Source: Flavobacteriales bacterium
Lineage (GTDB): Bacteria > Bacteroidota > Bacteroidia > Flavobacteriales > BACL11
Direction: 5' to 3'
Assembly: GCA_012960835.1 (NCBI GenBank)
Contig: DUAL01000081.1
Span: 1-6,673 of the forward strand
DNA: 6,673 nt
Numbering within the stretch: position 1 is the first letter of the stretch; each line of letters starts with the position of its first letter. Of this stretch, positions 5,971-6,673 are shown piece by piece. Under the pieces are notes generated by a model. That model was not told where the DNA came from. It searched no databases and saw nothing but the letters and a program-made list of their open reading frames with translations. The translations under genes and the position numbers were made by a program.

Positions 5971-6673
5971 ATCAAATATATAATAAAGCGTACAATTTTT
6001 TTGAATATTGGTTTCCTTACCTAAAACATCAACAACTTTTATTAACGTTTTTTGATTATTATTAAAGTCATTTATTGCAGACACAGGATTAAATATAAAA
6101 TTTAGATTTGCAATACTATCACAACCCACTGAATTATATAATGTAACAGAATAATCTCCAGAAGTAGTTAATATCAAACCATTCCAGTTTATACTAATAT
6201 TAGATACAAGGGTGTCATATGAGAACGAATTATAATTACAACTACCATCATTAGTATTTGCTATTGGATCATAGTTGCATGCAAATGGATCAGTACATCC
6301 TAAAATTTCATAACAATTACCACCAATATTATTATCGATCCATATTAGCCTATCTCCAATCCAATTTTTAAAAAAGTTAAGTTCATCCTGATATGTATTT
6401 CCTACATAATAATTAGGCCAAACATAATTTCCTAAGATATTCCACTGTTGAAAATTTCTTTGCTGCGCATCATTTAGATAAAGCGCCATACTATCAATAA
6501 AGGTAAAAATTGAGTCTTGATGAAAACTCCTCTCTCTTAAATACTCCCATCTACACTTAAGTTTATTTTGATATATTGTGTCATCTAGAAGTCTTTCGAA
6601 CCAAAAAGGATTATTATCTCCACAGCCACCATTAACTTCCCACCCAGATGTAATTCCCCCATTACAATAATCA
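5935..6673 (-). CDS. CotH kinase family protein, C-terminal part, with T9SS sorting domain
   Basis: The reading frame is open from its TGA at 5935 to the right edge (245 visible residues). The ATG at 6489 is therefore internal and the gene starts beyond the window. The first visible residues, including WFERLLDD, LKCRWEYLRERS, FIDSMALYL, AQQRNFQQWNILGNYVWPN and TYQDELNFFKNWIGDRL, match the end of the CotH kinase domain (PF08757), an atypical protein kinase fold. The kinase core is outside the window. Next come a cysteine-bounded cassette GCTDP...ACNYDP...DGSC (about 6238-6300) and a beta-rich repeat (ISINWNGLILTTSGDYSVTLYN followed at once by SVGCDSIANLNFIF) of a type common in Bacteroidota adhesin-like proteins. 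The last 45 or so residues, with DVLGKET and DDGTVEKKIIIE, are a type IX sorting tail. The protein should be exported and displayed on the cell surface or secreted. Its substrate is unknown. Confidence 0.85.
   Translation of the reverse strand, partial: DYCNGGITSGWEVNGGCGDNNPFWFERLLDDTIYQNKLKCRWEYLRERSFHQDSIFTFIDSMALYLNDAQQRNFQQWNILGNYVWPNYYVGNTYQDELNFFKNWIGDRLIWIDNNIGGNCYEILGCTDPFACNYDPIANTNDGSCNYNSFSYDTLVSNISINWNGLILTTSGDYSVTLYNSVGCDSIANLNFIFNPVSAINDFNNNQKTLIKVVDVLGKETNIQKNCTLYYIFDDGTVEKKIIIE

Noticed and set aside
5935..6489. Complete 184-residue gene starting at the ATG at 6489
   Set aside because: The same frame continues without a stop to the window edge and encodes recognisable CotH-domain residues upstream of that ATG, so the ATG is internal.

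Overview
The window looks like AT-rich chromosomal DNA from a member of the Bacteroidota, most likely a flavobacterium-like and possibly marine lineage. Four things point there. Two genes carry type IX secretion (T9SS) C-terminal sorting tails. One of them also has a 'GCTDP...ACNYDP...DGSC' cassette typical of secreted Bacteroidota proteins. The Tgt, LptF/G-type permease and EEP nuclease sequences read like those of that phylum. The central divergent promoters match the Bacteroidota -7 consensus TAnnTTTG. No tools were run, so all family assignments come from reading motifs.

Layout, left to right. Positions 1-209 hold the 3' end of a class I methyltransferase gene (+). It is followed with no gap by a secreted endonuclease/exonuclease/phosphatase-family protein with a T9SS tail (210-1250, +). 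Next is a minus-strand cluster read from 3614 down to 1294: a membrane glycosyltransferase of family 2, an ECF-type sigma factor and rsmG. Their junctions are a 1-nt overlap and an exact stop/start abutment, so they are almost certainly one operon with translational coupling. On the plus strand, starting 61 bp from the glycosyltransferase, lie tgt (3676-4806) and a YjgP/YjgQ (LptF/LptG-family) permease (4808-5884), separated by 1 nt. The right end (5935-6673, -) is the 3' part of a CotH-kinase-family surface or secreted protein, which also ends in a T9SS tail.

Functionally the middle is housekeeping and envelope biology: 16S rRNA m7G527 methylation, tRNA queuosine modification, lipopolysaccharide export, a glycosyltransferase and a regulator of unknown regulon. 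The two flanking genes encode exported proteins and converge on this block from either side. Their last 11 codons before the stop encode the same 11 residues and are nearly identical in DNA, so the window carries an imperfect inverted repeat about 4.7 kb apart.

I do not see a new defence, mobile or RNA system. The points most worth a second look are the mirror-image, apparently leaderless divergent promoters between the glycosyltransferase and tgt, the near-identical sorting-tail DNA, the Tgt without its zinc cysteines, and the orphan sigma factor coupled to a glycosyltransferase.
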